A stretch of DNA of 64,000 nucleotides from Ligula intestinalis (taxonomy: Eukaryota; Platyhelminthes; Cestoda; Diphyllobothriidea; Diphyllobothriidae), in the NCBI GenBank assembly GCA_036362985.1, contig JAYGXS010000010.1, positions 8,495,745-8,559,744 on the forward strand, in the 5' to 3' direction. Numbering within the stretch: the stretch's first letter is position 1; every line of letters starts with the position of its first letter. Below the pieces are notes generated by a model that did not search any database, had not been told where the DNA came from, and saw only the letters and a program-made list of their open reading frames with translations. Position numbers and translations under genes: made by a program. Shown here piece by piece: positions 11,301 through 23,300 of the stretch.

Positions 11301-14300
11301 GAATATTTTATTCTAAAAGTTTTGACACTGAGTTTTTCAGAATTGGGCCATTGTGATAGGATTATATTTTTGTTAATTTTCACGCAGCTTAATTTTCAGG
11401 TATGAAGTCTCCAGCTTGTGTCTCTCGAAGACGAAAAATTTGATTTTTTTAAATCGGTGGGGTGCATAACTGACGACCGCAATTTGATTTTAGATTGTGA
11501 TATATAGACTAACCATTGAGTGTTGATGCGTTCTTTTTAAAATATCACACCTAAGGCGGAGCCACTGAGTATTTCGTTGCTCGTTGCCTACTGTTTATCT
11601 ATTCTTCAAGTGGCCAATATTTTTTATGGTAACGATTGCGGAAAGAACGAAATTAAACTGATACAACATGCTTATAGCAAGCACGCTGTCTCTCAAAGTG
11701 TTATCTAAAATTCTCAAAAATACGCTTCTATTTTTAAAAGCCTAACGAACAGCTGTCAACTTGGTTCTTGGTTTGTTTGTCGACTGCTGATGGTCGACTT
11801 AAGTAAAATGACTAAATTCGTCAACATTGAGTAAGAAAATGCATTGTTGGTGAGTCTGCGGGCAGACATCAACTTAAAATACTTTACTTTCTACTCCCTA
11901 GGCTAGAGTTTACAAAACATGAGCACATTTAAGGTCTTCATTTAAAATAAAAGTGATTATTTAAACGCAGGTGTAGTACTTTAACTTATGTAGGCCACTT
12001 TATACTTACACTTTTTACACGTGATGGCAGATCGACGGTCCACTAAGAGTATTTATGTACTCTCTTTCAATAATAAAATTTAGTAAAAGTTGCTTTTTGC
12101 TTAAGAGAAAAGACAAATCAACTGTGCCTCCTTCAATGATCGTATCTTGTCTCGCTAGTGCGTGGCAGTTACTTAATATCGGAAGATTTAAAAATAGCTT
12201 TTGAGTTGTTTTAAAAAATACCCTTTAAACAACTATAATGGAAAAGAACTTAAGCGGAATTTCTTTTTATCTCCACAAAATCAATAAAGGGAACACTCCT
12301 CGATCGCGGGGTTATGTTCTTGAACTCCTCGTGAATACTGAAAAGCGGCAAAGTAAAACTTGTATGATTATTTGGTTATCTTTATCTATTTTAATCTCTC
12401 ATAAAGTCTGCCACATTCTGAGAAAAATTCCCACACATCTGTTTATCAGAAATGCTTTATATACTCTTATACATTTGATAAGAGTCGTTAAAATGTTTTA
12501 TGTAAACACTGTATTTATGCTGCGAATAAATATACGTATAGTTTAATCAGGGTATGTCATTAAGGAGTTTTATCTTGTACGTAAAGCAGTTTTGAACACG
12601 TGTAAATAATTTTTTTAAATTAGATTTTCTGCAATATATACAGACTCATTACTTACTTAGTTATTAAACAGTCACTATACGATCTCGTGCATCTTCAATC
12701 AAATTTCTAGAAAGTGTTATCGATTAAAAATGATTAATTAAGTTTAGTTGTTATATTTATTACCTTTAAAAATAATTCCAAGATAATTCAGACGCATCAC
12801 AATGCCGGCTTTTGAACGAACACTTTTGTGGTCTCCAATAATACCTTATTTTATAAAAATAAATAATGCTTTAGTGTGCAATTTTCCTAAGAAATTGTAA
12901 ATATTGTGTTTCAATTTTCGAAGAATTTTGAACTCGGTCAGACATTGCATTTGGGTTTTCATCCTACAAGTTATATGCCTTGGATAGAAGGAATATCCTA
13001 CATCACTATGTGGTATTAAGAAGACAGCATGTAATAGTCGCACAATTTTGCAATGGATGTGGATTTAACAATTAAATTCACGAAGAACACTAAAAAGCCA
13101 ACATGTACAATGCGATTTGGGTGATCACTATAAAATTTTAAAAATTTCGCAATTATCAACGTTTCTCAAAGACCAAATGTAGGCCTCCTTGAATGCAATA
13201 TTGAAAAAAACGTGCATATAAAAAGGCATATTTTTTCTATAACTTCTAAAAATTATATTTGAATTTTTGAAAACGTCAAAAATCTATAGAGAAAATGTCT
13301 ACTACTTGAACAGTCACTTTAATCGAGTGAGTTTTTCAGAAGGCTAAGAAAACGTTTTTTCAACAGCCTTGCGATTACGCTCCAAGGTGTACGAATTTCT
13401 AATCTAAAGTGCATTTTAAAATTTCATTTAAAGTTGCGTAAAAGTGATCATTTTCTGTAGTTATATTATGATTTCTCGTTAAGATCCTCAGTCATCCGCC
13501 AATATCATCTTTTATATTCAATTTACTGGAAACACCAACTGTGGAAGCATTTCTTAGAAGCAGGAAGGTTCATTACCCACCAAAATCTGCAAACCAATGA
13601 AATCTCCACCCTAAGTATTAAGATGTTAAGTCCCTGATCGACTAAAACTCCGAATTGAAAGCACTACATAACGAGACATTACTGTATTTTTAAAAAGGGA
13701 CTCAAAAGTATTGCAAAGCATGCTTATTAATTGAGTTCGTCTCCGAGTCAGTTCTTCGAGCATAACCGGAACTATCTTTCATAAACTGTCAATCTATCAT
13801 AGTTACTACACTAGAGTTTGATGACCCACAATATTTCGGGAGGTACAAAATTTGACATGAGGAATACTGCTGCTAAGGTCCATATGTACGTGTCAAGACT
13901 GTGTTTCTTAGCCCATTTTTAAACCCCTCCGTGATGGTTCTTCTACTTCGGAGGAATTTTCACATTGCCCGCCCTCGTCTTTTTTATTCCGCAAAAATGA
14001 CTGGCTAATGCGGCTTCCGTAGCGGTACACGAACAGGTTTCGGATAATGCCTTAAATTATGAGGTCAGCCTCCACGTGAATACTGCTAAAGGAGAGGTGG
14101 AGTGTTGTGGGCAAGGGTAGTCGTTATGGCCAGGCAAACATCGACGGTCTCCATTTCCGCCCACAGTGCCTCTTCCACTGACACTGACCGCTCGGAGGTC
14201 AGTTGTTGCCATAAAAACAGCTAGCTGAGCATAGACGGAATATGTTGGATCAGCAGGACGACGCGATGACCAATGATATTATTAGCTATCCCGAGAAAGA

Positions 14301-14735
14301 TGAGGGAAGGTTACTCGTGCTGCTGTATTGTTTACTGCATTTTACGCATTATTTTATGTTAAAGCACAACGGAGACATGGTAAACAGACCACTGAATACT
14401 ATAAAATACTGAGGGTTTCTTAGTTCCCCGGATTCTTAAAGTCATGTTGAGTCTAACTCGGTTATTCGTTTACTTGCAGATAAAACAAGCTGAAAACACA
14501 CAAAGTGGGTTTTTTAATTCATCTCTTAATTCTCGGTTTAAGTGCTAAAATATGGAGGCTTCGTGTACTTAAACCAAAATAGAGGGATTCTCGAAAACCG
14601 GTGGAAATGTATCACATGAAGCTCCCACTCACATCTGACTATGTGTTTCCCTGGACTTAAGCATTATATGACTTGACGTTGCGAAGGGTTACCATAGCAT
14701 CTGGCACACTGACATACAAACAATAACAACCAAAT
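8381..14735. other. AT-rich non-coding stretch, nothing recognised
   Basis: I found no reading frame with coding composition, no domain motif and no structured RNA. Open frames in both strands are short and AT-driven. A moderately GC-rich patch at 9630-9790 does not give a convincing protein on either strand. Confidence 0.4.
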
Positions 14736-14739
14736 GCAT

Positions 14740-15000
14740 GATAGATGGGCACTCACCGGTCACCTTACGGGACTTATTTCTTTGTTTGTGTCTAGCCCCG
14801 GCAGCATTAATACAGTGGATACTGATATAGACAGAATAAAGACATGGGTGACTGAAAAGGACATTTCCGGGTTACTGACCATCATTCGCCAGCCATACTC
14901 AGCCTCTGGTGATGCAACTGCTGACAGTCGAATCCACGACCTGTTGGTCAACAGGACAACGCTCTAACCATTTAGTCACGAGCTTATTATCCTATCAGTT
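14740..15000 (-). repeat. tRNA-headed SINE-like element
   Basis: Read on the minus strand, the element starts near 15000 with a tRNA-like head: TGGTTAGAGCG resembles an A box, and a B-box-like GGTCGTGGATTCGA follows at roughly the usual spacing. A body follows (ggctgagtatggctggcga, then a segment ending near 14740) that recurs near 16750, 19950, 20250, 59380, 59530 and 60150. Shared head plus body is what defines a tRNA-derived SINE. It does not fold as a true tRNA. Confidence 0.55.
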
Positions 15001-15199
15001 TTATTCGGGAATACTTACAATGGTACCTTGGCGCTCACTGATTGGTTACGTTACTCACGCCCCGTTAGAATTTCAGAATTTGAAGCATTTTGTTCCCGGG
15101 TGTAAAGTTGAAGCTGCCTACTTAAGCTCTACTTAAGCGTGGTTACCCCGCACGTTTCATTGAAAAATATAGCAGCTCTTTACGACTGAAATCTACGGA

Positions 15200-15690
15200 C
15201 CAGTTGGTTCCGAAAAAGCCCTTTTTTACATCTTTTACCTTTACGATTAAACGAAGACTACGTTGTTCCATACAGAAAACTAACTATGCAGCCAAACTTT
15301 TGTTCCTTACTCCGACTAAAAGCCTTCCAGTAAACTGGTCAAAGGAAGCCTTACCTTTGCATACACCCCCCTCCAACTGCATCCATGAATTCACGTGCAC
15401 TTGCGGATGCAAGTACATTGGCCGTACGCAAGGGCAACTGGCGACCAGGGCTGCTGAACATTTGTCTGCTTGGCTTTTAAAACAAAAATACAACGTGCCA
15501 CGGTCATTCATTACAAAACACTTGCTAGGCAGTGGTCTCTCCGTCGACATTAACACATCCAACCGAGTTCTTGTTCAAGCATGAGCAAACTGGCCTTATG
15601 TTACATGGAAGCAGCCTATACACGGCGGGGAAGACCCAACCTATGTAAGCAATTGGATCATGTGATTAATTTTCAATTGCCTTAGTAAAT
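15200..15690 (+). mobile_element. PLE fragment A: GIY-YIG endonuclease end (pseudogene)
   Basis: The frame opening near 15204 encodes a linker (KPFFTSFTFTIKRRL, then LFLTP and SKEALPLHTP) leading into CTCGCKYIGRTQGQL, the CxC plus YIGRT signature of the GIY-YIG endonuclease that ends Penelope-like elements. The upstream reverse transcriptase is missing. A frame break near 15570 separates this from a matching tail in another frame (RRGRPNLCKQLDHVINF), which recurs in fragment D at 46.5 kb. So this is a 5'-truncated, frameshifted copy of the same family. Confidence 0.8.
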
Positions 15691-16739
15691 GGATGCCACA
15701 ATTTTAGTCTTGTTAATTCCGCTCACTACTTTTCTTCCCAAGTTTAAAGTCGACATTTTTATTGACCATTCACCGCGTTATAATGACCTTGTTATTGTCG
15801 ATCCTGTGAAACTTCAAAATGATGTGTCCTCCAATTCTTTCGTCATTTATGGAAAGGGAGATAGCAGTTGATAAGCGTTATTTAACTTTACTTGTACAAA
15901 TAAATTCTGCCGATTTTTGCCTGCTTCAAATTTCAGACTTTAACAAGTTCATAAATGGAAACTTTTTCAAAAATGAAATGCACCCTTTTTTCAAGTATAA
16001 GATTCGAAGAAAACGTAAGTTGTTACCAACTGGATAAAAAAAGAATATTTCTGTGCACATTTTCAAGAAGCAATGTTTTAATTTGTAACAGCATCAAAAA
16101 TCAAAAAGGAAATTGCATACAATTTAAGCAGTTATCCCGAGCGGTTGCAAACAAGTTTGTTCAAAGCTGGAATCCTGACGTGTCTGAACTATCTTAGAAT
16201 TATGCTACAAGACATAAAAGCCTACTTAAGGAATCTTTCAAAAACAAGATCACATTTCAGAAGTTCGGTTACAATTTCATGAAATAGCAAGTCTACTGCA
16301 CGCTGCATCTATCACACTTCTTCCTCCTCCACCTAGTTCTAACGTCAAGACGAAGCCCAGAAGTTCGGGCAGGATCTGATAAAGGTGACTGGAGCGGTGT
16401 GAGCTTGTATCTTGGCATGCCACTATATGTCCCCACGTGCGGCATTTTTTGTGTGTTAGCATTCTCATTAGCACCCACCATGCCCCGATCTGACTTCCGG
16501 TCTGATCGAACGAATCTACGGTTTGAATGGCGCAGGCAGCCGAACCAACAGTTATATCGCAAACCAGCAAAATCCTAGATCACTTTCTCGCGTGTGTCGT
16601 CCAGTAAATGCATTGGTGGTTGGGCCAGTCAAGACCTATTGTTATGCCAGAGTTGGTCGCCTATGAAAGGCCTGTTTGTCGCTCGTCTTTAGACACATAT
16701 TTAATCTGAGTGCAGAGCGGTAATGAGTAATCCAGACAA

Positions 16740-17340
16740 GGAGACTGGAGTGACTATTTCCGGCTTATTGGCTACCATCTGCCAGACATACTCAACCCTT
16801 GGTTCTTCAAAGAAGGAGTAAGGGCGTTGGACTTCCAAGCAACAGGTCACGGGATCGATCCTCCGGTGGCACAATACCTGGCGTTGGGTATGGCTAGATG
16901 AAGACGTCTAATAAACTAGAAATGCTCATTCCGTCTCCCTTGCCTTTGTCAGTAATGAAATGCTGCCTATATAACTAGCCACTGTGCGGCTACTGACGAG
17001 GCTCGAGAGTGAGCCGTTCGATGCCCTTCATTGCTTTGTCCGGCGTCATTGTTAAAGGCAAGCTGCTTCAAGTTCATCCAATACCTCAGTCAGCGCTTAC
17101 AGACGCGCTGACCTTCAGAAACTTGACCTACTTCCAATCGGACACACACACGTGCGTCTAGGTTCTCGCGGCTGCCCAAGCACCGCTCAAAAATGTCCCA
17201 TTTCCCCCACCCTCTGCCGCCAGACATCACTTTGGATCATGCCACTCTAGCGGAAGGTCTTGCTCTCCGTAGTCAATCGCTTTTCTTTTATTCTTCGTTC
17301 CTTTGTGTGCACAATAAATTATTTATACTATTCTGATCTC
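16740..17340. repeat. rearranged SINE-like sequence
   Basis: From 16745 to about 16800 the sequence is SINE body in the minus sense (tttccggcttattggctac), but from about 16820 a tRNA-like head runs in the plus sense (gcgttggacttccaagcaac, then a B-box-like ggtcacgggatcgatcc). A further unit (aggctcgagagtgagcc, near 17000) matches sequence near 52210 and 60260. The stretch ends with cacaataaattatttat near 17310. This is an inverted or composite repeat with no gene. Confidence 0.4.
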
Positions 17341-18660
17341 CACTGACTTCTCCTCTCCCAAGAAACCATGGTCTGAAGATCGCAGTTGCTAGGGTTTTGC
17401 TTACTTAACCCCCTGCGATTGTATTTCCCAGAGCGCCTATCTTACATGGTTAGTGTTTATAACTCCTACAGTGTTCTCTACGAATTTGGGTGGACCGGCA
17501 CATGCTGGTGAAGAGATGGTTTGATGTCCAAATCTTACGTGTGTAGCCAACGAACACTGGGGCTGCATTGACTGACGGCAGCAAAAAAGTCTGAAACGGT
17601 CGATCCAGTGTACCTGTTCATGTCACAATGACATCAATACGTAGAAACTTTCAGGAGAAATGGACCGGGTATGCCATTCGTTTCGTTCTACAATCTGATC
17701 GGAGACAGGCCATTCTCACATTAATTACAACTTGCCCGGTTTCAATCAGCCGTCATCGTCTTCCTTCCAACGTTGGTCTGAGCCACTCTCTCCCCTGGGA
17801 ACATAGTGGGCTATCGGAATTTTAGAGTTATTGAGGTCTTTCTTACCTGCAATCATAATGAGGGACGGTCCACCCCGCAGGACATAAGAGGCGTTGCTTG
17901 CCTACGTACACACCCATTTCCACGTGGACAAGAAGCGGCCGGCGACGGGCAACTTAAGGTGAGAGTGCGTTTTACATGAGACCGCGCGGGGACAGCCCAT
18001 CTGAGTATTAGTCACCACTAGAGCAGAAGGGGAAACACAAAGGGCGTTGCAAGCAGGTACGGACCTGCACTTCATGAAGACGCGGCAATAGAGCAGACTT
18101 CCGCCTGAAGGATCATTTCTTGGGCGTGATGTATGTGGTGATAGTCACCCTCCCCCCTCCCCACAGTTCAGCTCATGGCACGCGAAAATGTTGAGTTGGT
18201 CCATGCCCAGGCGAACTGACCGACATACAGGCATTCGCTTTTCATGCACAATATCCACCGACCCTTACACCTCACCGATATTTGTAAATGTGCTTTCCAA
18301 TCTAAAAGGGTACGGTACGCATGACTTGTTTGACTGCTTAAACAAGTGACCGGAATAGGAACGCCTGACCCACTTAAACAACATGGCCTTGCGACAAATT
18401 TCAGCAGTGGTACATATTTTTATGCCTTAACCCTAACATAAAACTAAACGGTTACTTTAACGTTTAGCTGCGCCCAGCCGTAAAGCTACACCCTACAGTT
18501 AACACGAATGCTTATTATAATTCTTTGATGTTGATACTGTCGCCTTAAAAAGACACGAGAATAGGAAAGCTCCATTTAAAATAGGTGACCTTGTGATAAG
18601 TTTCAAGTAGGGAAAATATTCTCGTGCCTTAAAATTAAACTCTGAAATTGATATCAATTC

Positions 18661-18814
18661 AAAGATAGAAATAACAGCAAGATTTATTGGATCCATGGAA
18701 TTTCGAGAGAGCTCTTCAGTTGCTGCCTTTCATTGCGTAACAGGAGAGGCAGCAACTGAAGAGCTCTCCCGAAATGTCATGGATCCAATAAATTTTGCTG
18801 TTTTTTCGATCTTT
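18661..18814. repeat. inverted repeat of two PLE 3' ends, 67-base arms
   Basis: Left arm 18661-18727 and right arm 18748-18814 are reverse complements with about six mismatches in 67 bases; the spacer is 20 bases. Each arm contains the same terminal sequence (gcaactgaagagctctc, cgaaat, catggatccaataaa) that ends PLE fragment D at 46.8 kb. These are therefore two element ends joined outward-facing, forming a long potential hairpin. Confidence 0.85.
18749..18790 (+). ncRNA. hammerhead-like core at a PLE 3' end
   Basis: CTGAAGA (18756-18762) is followed by gctctccc, GAAA (18771-18774) and TGTC (18775-18778). This is the order of a hammerhead core with a one-pair helix III, but the segment between the two core boxes does not form a clear helix II and the flanks give no clear helix I. 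A matching copy is at 46810-46832. It may be a minimal or decayed ribozyme, or only look like one. Confidence 0.3.
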
Positions 18815-18959
18815 AAATTTGCGTCTGGGAAACGTTGCTTTAAATTAATCTTAATGTTGCAAAAATTCCCATCAGAGACTTCAGAAGAAGATCTGGTGAG
18901 CATACGCTGCTTTCGATAAATTCTCCTCGGGCCATTACATCTATATAGAGAGGGGAGTT

Positions 18960-19095
18960 ACTCTTACTCCTAGCCCTATCCTAAACCTAATTCCTAGAGT
19001 TTACATGGAACCAAACTCTGACTCTAACCTCAACTCTGACTTTAACACCAACCTTAAACCAAACCCTAAATCAAATTCTAACTCTCATAGTAATC
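18960..19095 (+). repeat. degenerate telomere-like hexamer tract
   Basis: Repeating aac-cct-aa-like units (actctaacctcaactctgac, ttaaaccaaaccctaaatca) at about six-base period. The reading frame across it (Asn/Ser/Pro-rich) is a by-product of the repeat, not a gene. Confidence 0.6.
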
Positions 19096-19899
19096 CAAAA
19101 CTTAATTTTTCTGATATTTGGTGCAAAACCACATGTATTGTGGGCAATTCCTCTTGCCCTGTCCTGGTTAGGCGGCTATACAATATGTCCTTTTCAAGAT
19201 AGCTTATGGGAGTTTACAATGCTGAACGAGAAAATACATAATTGTCAGTTAGTTCATGCACGGCATTGTGTTCGCATTTTATTCAGCAGCCTTCCCTTAG
19301 ACACGGTTTAACAAAAATAAGCAAATAAATAATTCCAATTTCTTTTGAACATATGACCACATTAGTATGTGCACTAAGGCTCAACAAAACTGCGTTATTG
19401 AATAAGAGACCTTCTTCGATAGGTGACTCGCACAGATAGTAGGTAACATACTTTGCAAAAATGCAGCATGTTATCACCTACGAATTTGTTTGAAGGTCTC
19501 ATGCTCATTAAAGAGAAAAAGTATAATTTGGCATCTTGCCTTCACCGTGCACAAATGTGCGTAGACAAGACAGATAACCCCGGAAGATCACTACCGATGC
19601 CTGATGGCCGAAGACGGTGATTGTCGACAGCATGAAGCCTTTGTCAGTGAATGAGTCTCAAAATATATGTGAGATGCAGAAAAAAACGAATTGGGCACGT
19701 ATTTATCATGCTTCATTGTGCTGCTTCCATGAAAACTCGCTGTTACAAACTGCTCTCCGTTGTTGGGAAATTCGGTTGCTCAACGAGTCTAAGTATCAGC
19801 CGGTGGTACTCTTAGTATTACGTACCCCGTTTAGCCCATTGCACGTATTTACTTTACTATCATTCCTTCTGTCGTTTACCCAGCAGAAGACTGAAATGA

Positions 19900-20110
19900 C
19901 TACCTCTAGGTTATCGGCAGAATTAAAGTAACGACGGAGACAAGGGCGACTGAAATGACAATTCTTGGCTTCATCAGCCGGTCATATCTAATTGCAAATG
20001 TTGCGACAACTAAGGCTCAAATCCACGACCTCTTGGTTGGAAGTTCAACGCTCTAAACCACTGCGTCACAGGTTCATTGGCTGGTCGGTTTCGATTAGGA
20101 CCGGTTGCTG
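19900..20110 (-). repeat. tRNA-headed SINE-like element
   Basis: On the minus strand GTGACGCAGTGGTTTAGAGC (20067 downward) resembles the start and A box of a tRNA, followed by a B-box-like GGTCGTGGATTTGAG and the shared body (gaccggctgatgaagcc, gtcatttcagtcg). It matches the copy at 14.7-15.0 kb. Confidence 0.55.
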
Positions 20111-20209
20111 GGCGCTCTTCTATCGATTACGCAACTCACTGTACCGTTGTGCCTTAGGAATCACTCTCAAGCAGCCCCAGAGGCCGCTTAACGACTAGCA
20201 TCTTATACG

Positions 20210-20335
20210 CAAAAAGGCATTACTGACAATAACAAAGCAGACTGAAATGAAAAACTCTGACTTATTAGCCGTTATCAGCCAGCCATGACTGCAATCGATC
20301 GGGGAGAGCCCAGCTAACCTTTAGTTCTGGACTAG
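20210..20335 (-). repeat. partial SINE body
   Basis: On the plus strand gactgaaatgaaaaactctg and cttattagccgttatcagcc match SINE body sequence near 19940 and 59380 in the same orientation. No tRNA-like head is recognisable, so this is a fragment. Confidence 0.45.
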
Positions 20336-20339
20336 ATGC

Positions 20340-23300
20340 TGTCAGTCAATTACATGCGAAGCCGAGGCCCATACTCATTAGTCAATGCACTTCTGGCCGT
20401 GAGCCGGAGTATTCACGATAACGTGCAGGTACTGGTTCCTCACCTGATTGCAGAGCAGAATAAGAATGTTTTACTGCATCCACAGCGCGCAGTGCACTTA
20501 ATCAAACCAGAAGCCAGCTTTCATCGGGACGCACGTACATCAGAGTTCACGCGGAGGCATAACTACTGTTGCCACATGGTGGCATGCGTCGCGGCAGCCA
20601 ATGCGGCCAATCCCAGCACCAGATGGCTAGCCGACTGGGACTGGTACGTGGAAGAAGGAGGAGGAAGTGAAGCTGACTCTAGAGGACCCATGATTGCGAT
20701 AGATTGGCGCATTCTTTGCTCAATAACTCTGACCAGCGTAAGTCTACTGTGACGCGCTAGAACTCGTGGTATAAAAGGCCATCAACTGGCTGGATAAGTC
20801 GGCGCCATCGTCTAGCACCACTGGGCAAAAGGCAGGCGTTGTCCTTTACGGTAGTTAAACTGTCTCTATCCAATAGTAACGCGAATAAAAATTTAGTCCC
20901 GTCATACAAGGAAGGTGGGCATAAAGACGCTAGCCACACTTTTAAAAAGGCCCTACTGTAATTGGCTTCCCGACTAGGCTTTCATTGATGGTGAGAGGTG
21001 CATAATCCTTCGCCAAAAGTGGCGTACGTTTGAGAGGTTCGCTGCATCAAAGATGTCGTCTAAAGCAAATGCAGTGTCTATGTTTGTGCTAGGGTAGCTA
21101 AGGGCTCATTTGTGCAAATCTCTACTTCCTAACTAAAGAGGGGCGTAAGTCTGACGTAGGTCTTCTCCAAAATAGATAAATAAAAAAGGACGAATAAACG
21201 TCCAGGGTACCCAAAAAGACAATGGAATTCAGGCATACGACAATGGCTCTACGGTTATGTAACTTTCACTCTTTTTTTGCTTAAAGTCCAACTATGTACG
21301 AAATCGGTCTTGGTGAACAATTCTAACAAAGCTGAACGCAAATAAAGACAAATAATGGGTTTTAAAGGCTAATTTGTCAGAAACCATGCAATTTTAGCGA
21401 GAGTGAATGATTATACGCAGTAAATTTCCCAATTAAATAGAGCGGGAGAAGTCAAGCCCAGAAAAACTTCACTATTAACCAAGATTTCCCTCACTTTCAA
21501 ACAACTCGCCCCTGTTTTTTTGAGATTTGCTCCAGGACGGTGATAAAAAGGGCTCTAATCAACGCTACTGAACCATGCGCACGATGCATTTATAATTTAC
21601 ACGAGGTAAAAATTCAATCATTTGCGCAAGACGATACGAAAGAAATAAACGTAATGGTAGTCAGAGAAGGATCTAGGCCGTTTTGTGGAATACGTCTAGT
21701 AATCCAGGGTTTGGTCAGTGGATGATCTGATTAATGTTCGCAACACGCTGCTCTCCGGCTATTTTCGCAATTCCTGATTGCCGTTATCACAGCGTGACCG
21801 TGCGTTTTCATTAAAACATGATTTTAATCCAAATTTTCAATGAAAAACAGTCCGAGATTGAGTCCTGAGTGCCTTAAATTCTAAAATCAAATAGAAGTGG
21901 CCCATAACTTTAACGAAAATGAGGAAGTCCCTTGTCGCAGTAAAATATGTGTTGTTTTGCTCTTCAGAATGCCCGGTTAAACATAACGGCGATAATGCTC
22001 AACGATTTTAACCAGACTAAAAATATTATCATTAATGACCGTTCTACAGCCCTGGTCTTTCTCGTCAATATGCAGCGTTAAGAGTGATTCTATTTAACAA
22101 AAAGAGCGTCTTGTGACAAAAGCCCGCGTTGTTTAGCAGTAATTTCTGTTTTCATTTTGTTTTGAAACACATCACTGATTAGAGGGGAAGACTGGTCGAA
22201 ACTTCGAACTCATGCACGAATTTATTGCCAGAGACAGCAGGAGCCAAGTAAAGGCGACATTTATGCGGGCGAGGCAAGTTAATCCATTATTAATGCAGCA
22301 AGTCTGAAAGTGAAGGTGTAGGGCCCCGTACGCCACTGCCAGGTCGATATTAAGAATGAATGAGTTCACAACACTGATTCCTATCAAAATATTCTTCCAG
22401 TTCTGTTTCGATCCTGCGCTGTGCTCCATGTCCGTAAATCTGTTCTATTCAGTGGTCGTGCCGTAAACTTATCGGATATATCCATTTAAACTGAAAAAAA
22501 TTCTCAGTAGCTGGTGGTTACCGCTCTACGTTACACATTTTTTAAGTCATAATGTCGTGACGACTCAACATAATTTACAGACATTGTATCTCATCTATGA
22601 ACCTGTGAGACTTATTTTATAGAGTCGTTTTGAGAGGTTTTTTCCTATAGTGATTTCACCGGCTAAACCAAGACCGGCAAGCCTAGGCTAATTTGCAACG
22701 TCGCGAGCCTAAACATACCTTTTTTCTATGGTTAGATTACCTTCACATTGTAAACCATCCCCTACACTATAAAGAGACATCCGTCGAGTTTCATATCGAT
22801 TTGAATCTTACCCAACTGGTCTTCATTTTGATACTTTTAAAAGAGAAGACTTTGCTCTTATGCTAAGTTAGATATCTCAAGTTGATTTAAGTCCCTCACG
22901 TCACACTGGCCATTGCATGCTGATGTTTGTTCGTGAAAGTAGATAACTGAGCAACCGTGACAATTACATGGATAAAACTAAATAAACAATTTTACCTACT
23001 AACCCAAGGGAATAAGCAGCGCTTTTTATGTGAGCAATGGGATATCTTTAAACCTTGACTGCCTTTTAAATCAGAAAGAAGTATTCAAGTGGCATTGTAA
23101 AACGACAGTCTAACAACACGTCAGATTGCACCCTTCAGCCCATCTGAACTTCTAGGCACGGCCAAGGCACGGCCAAGGCACGCTAAATAAGAATACGTAA
23201 GTACTTCGCTCTAAATCTAAAACCAAGCATTTTGTATAAAGTTAGCATCAAACACATAACTTTTGCTTAAACTTCACAAGGTCCCCATTGAAAGCCTGTA

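Noticed and set aside
18960..19095. Asn/Ser/Pro-rich open frame as a low-complexity protein
   Set aside because: It is a translation of a telomere-like hexamer tract.
20336..20752. 138-codon open frame in a GC-richer patch
   Set aside because: No domain, no splice sites that would bound it, and uneven composition; more likely repeat-derived.
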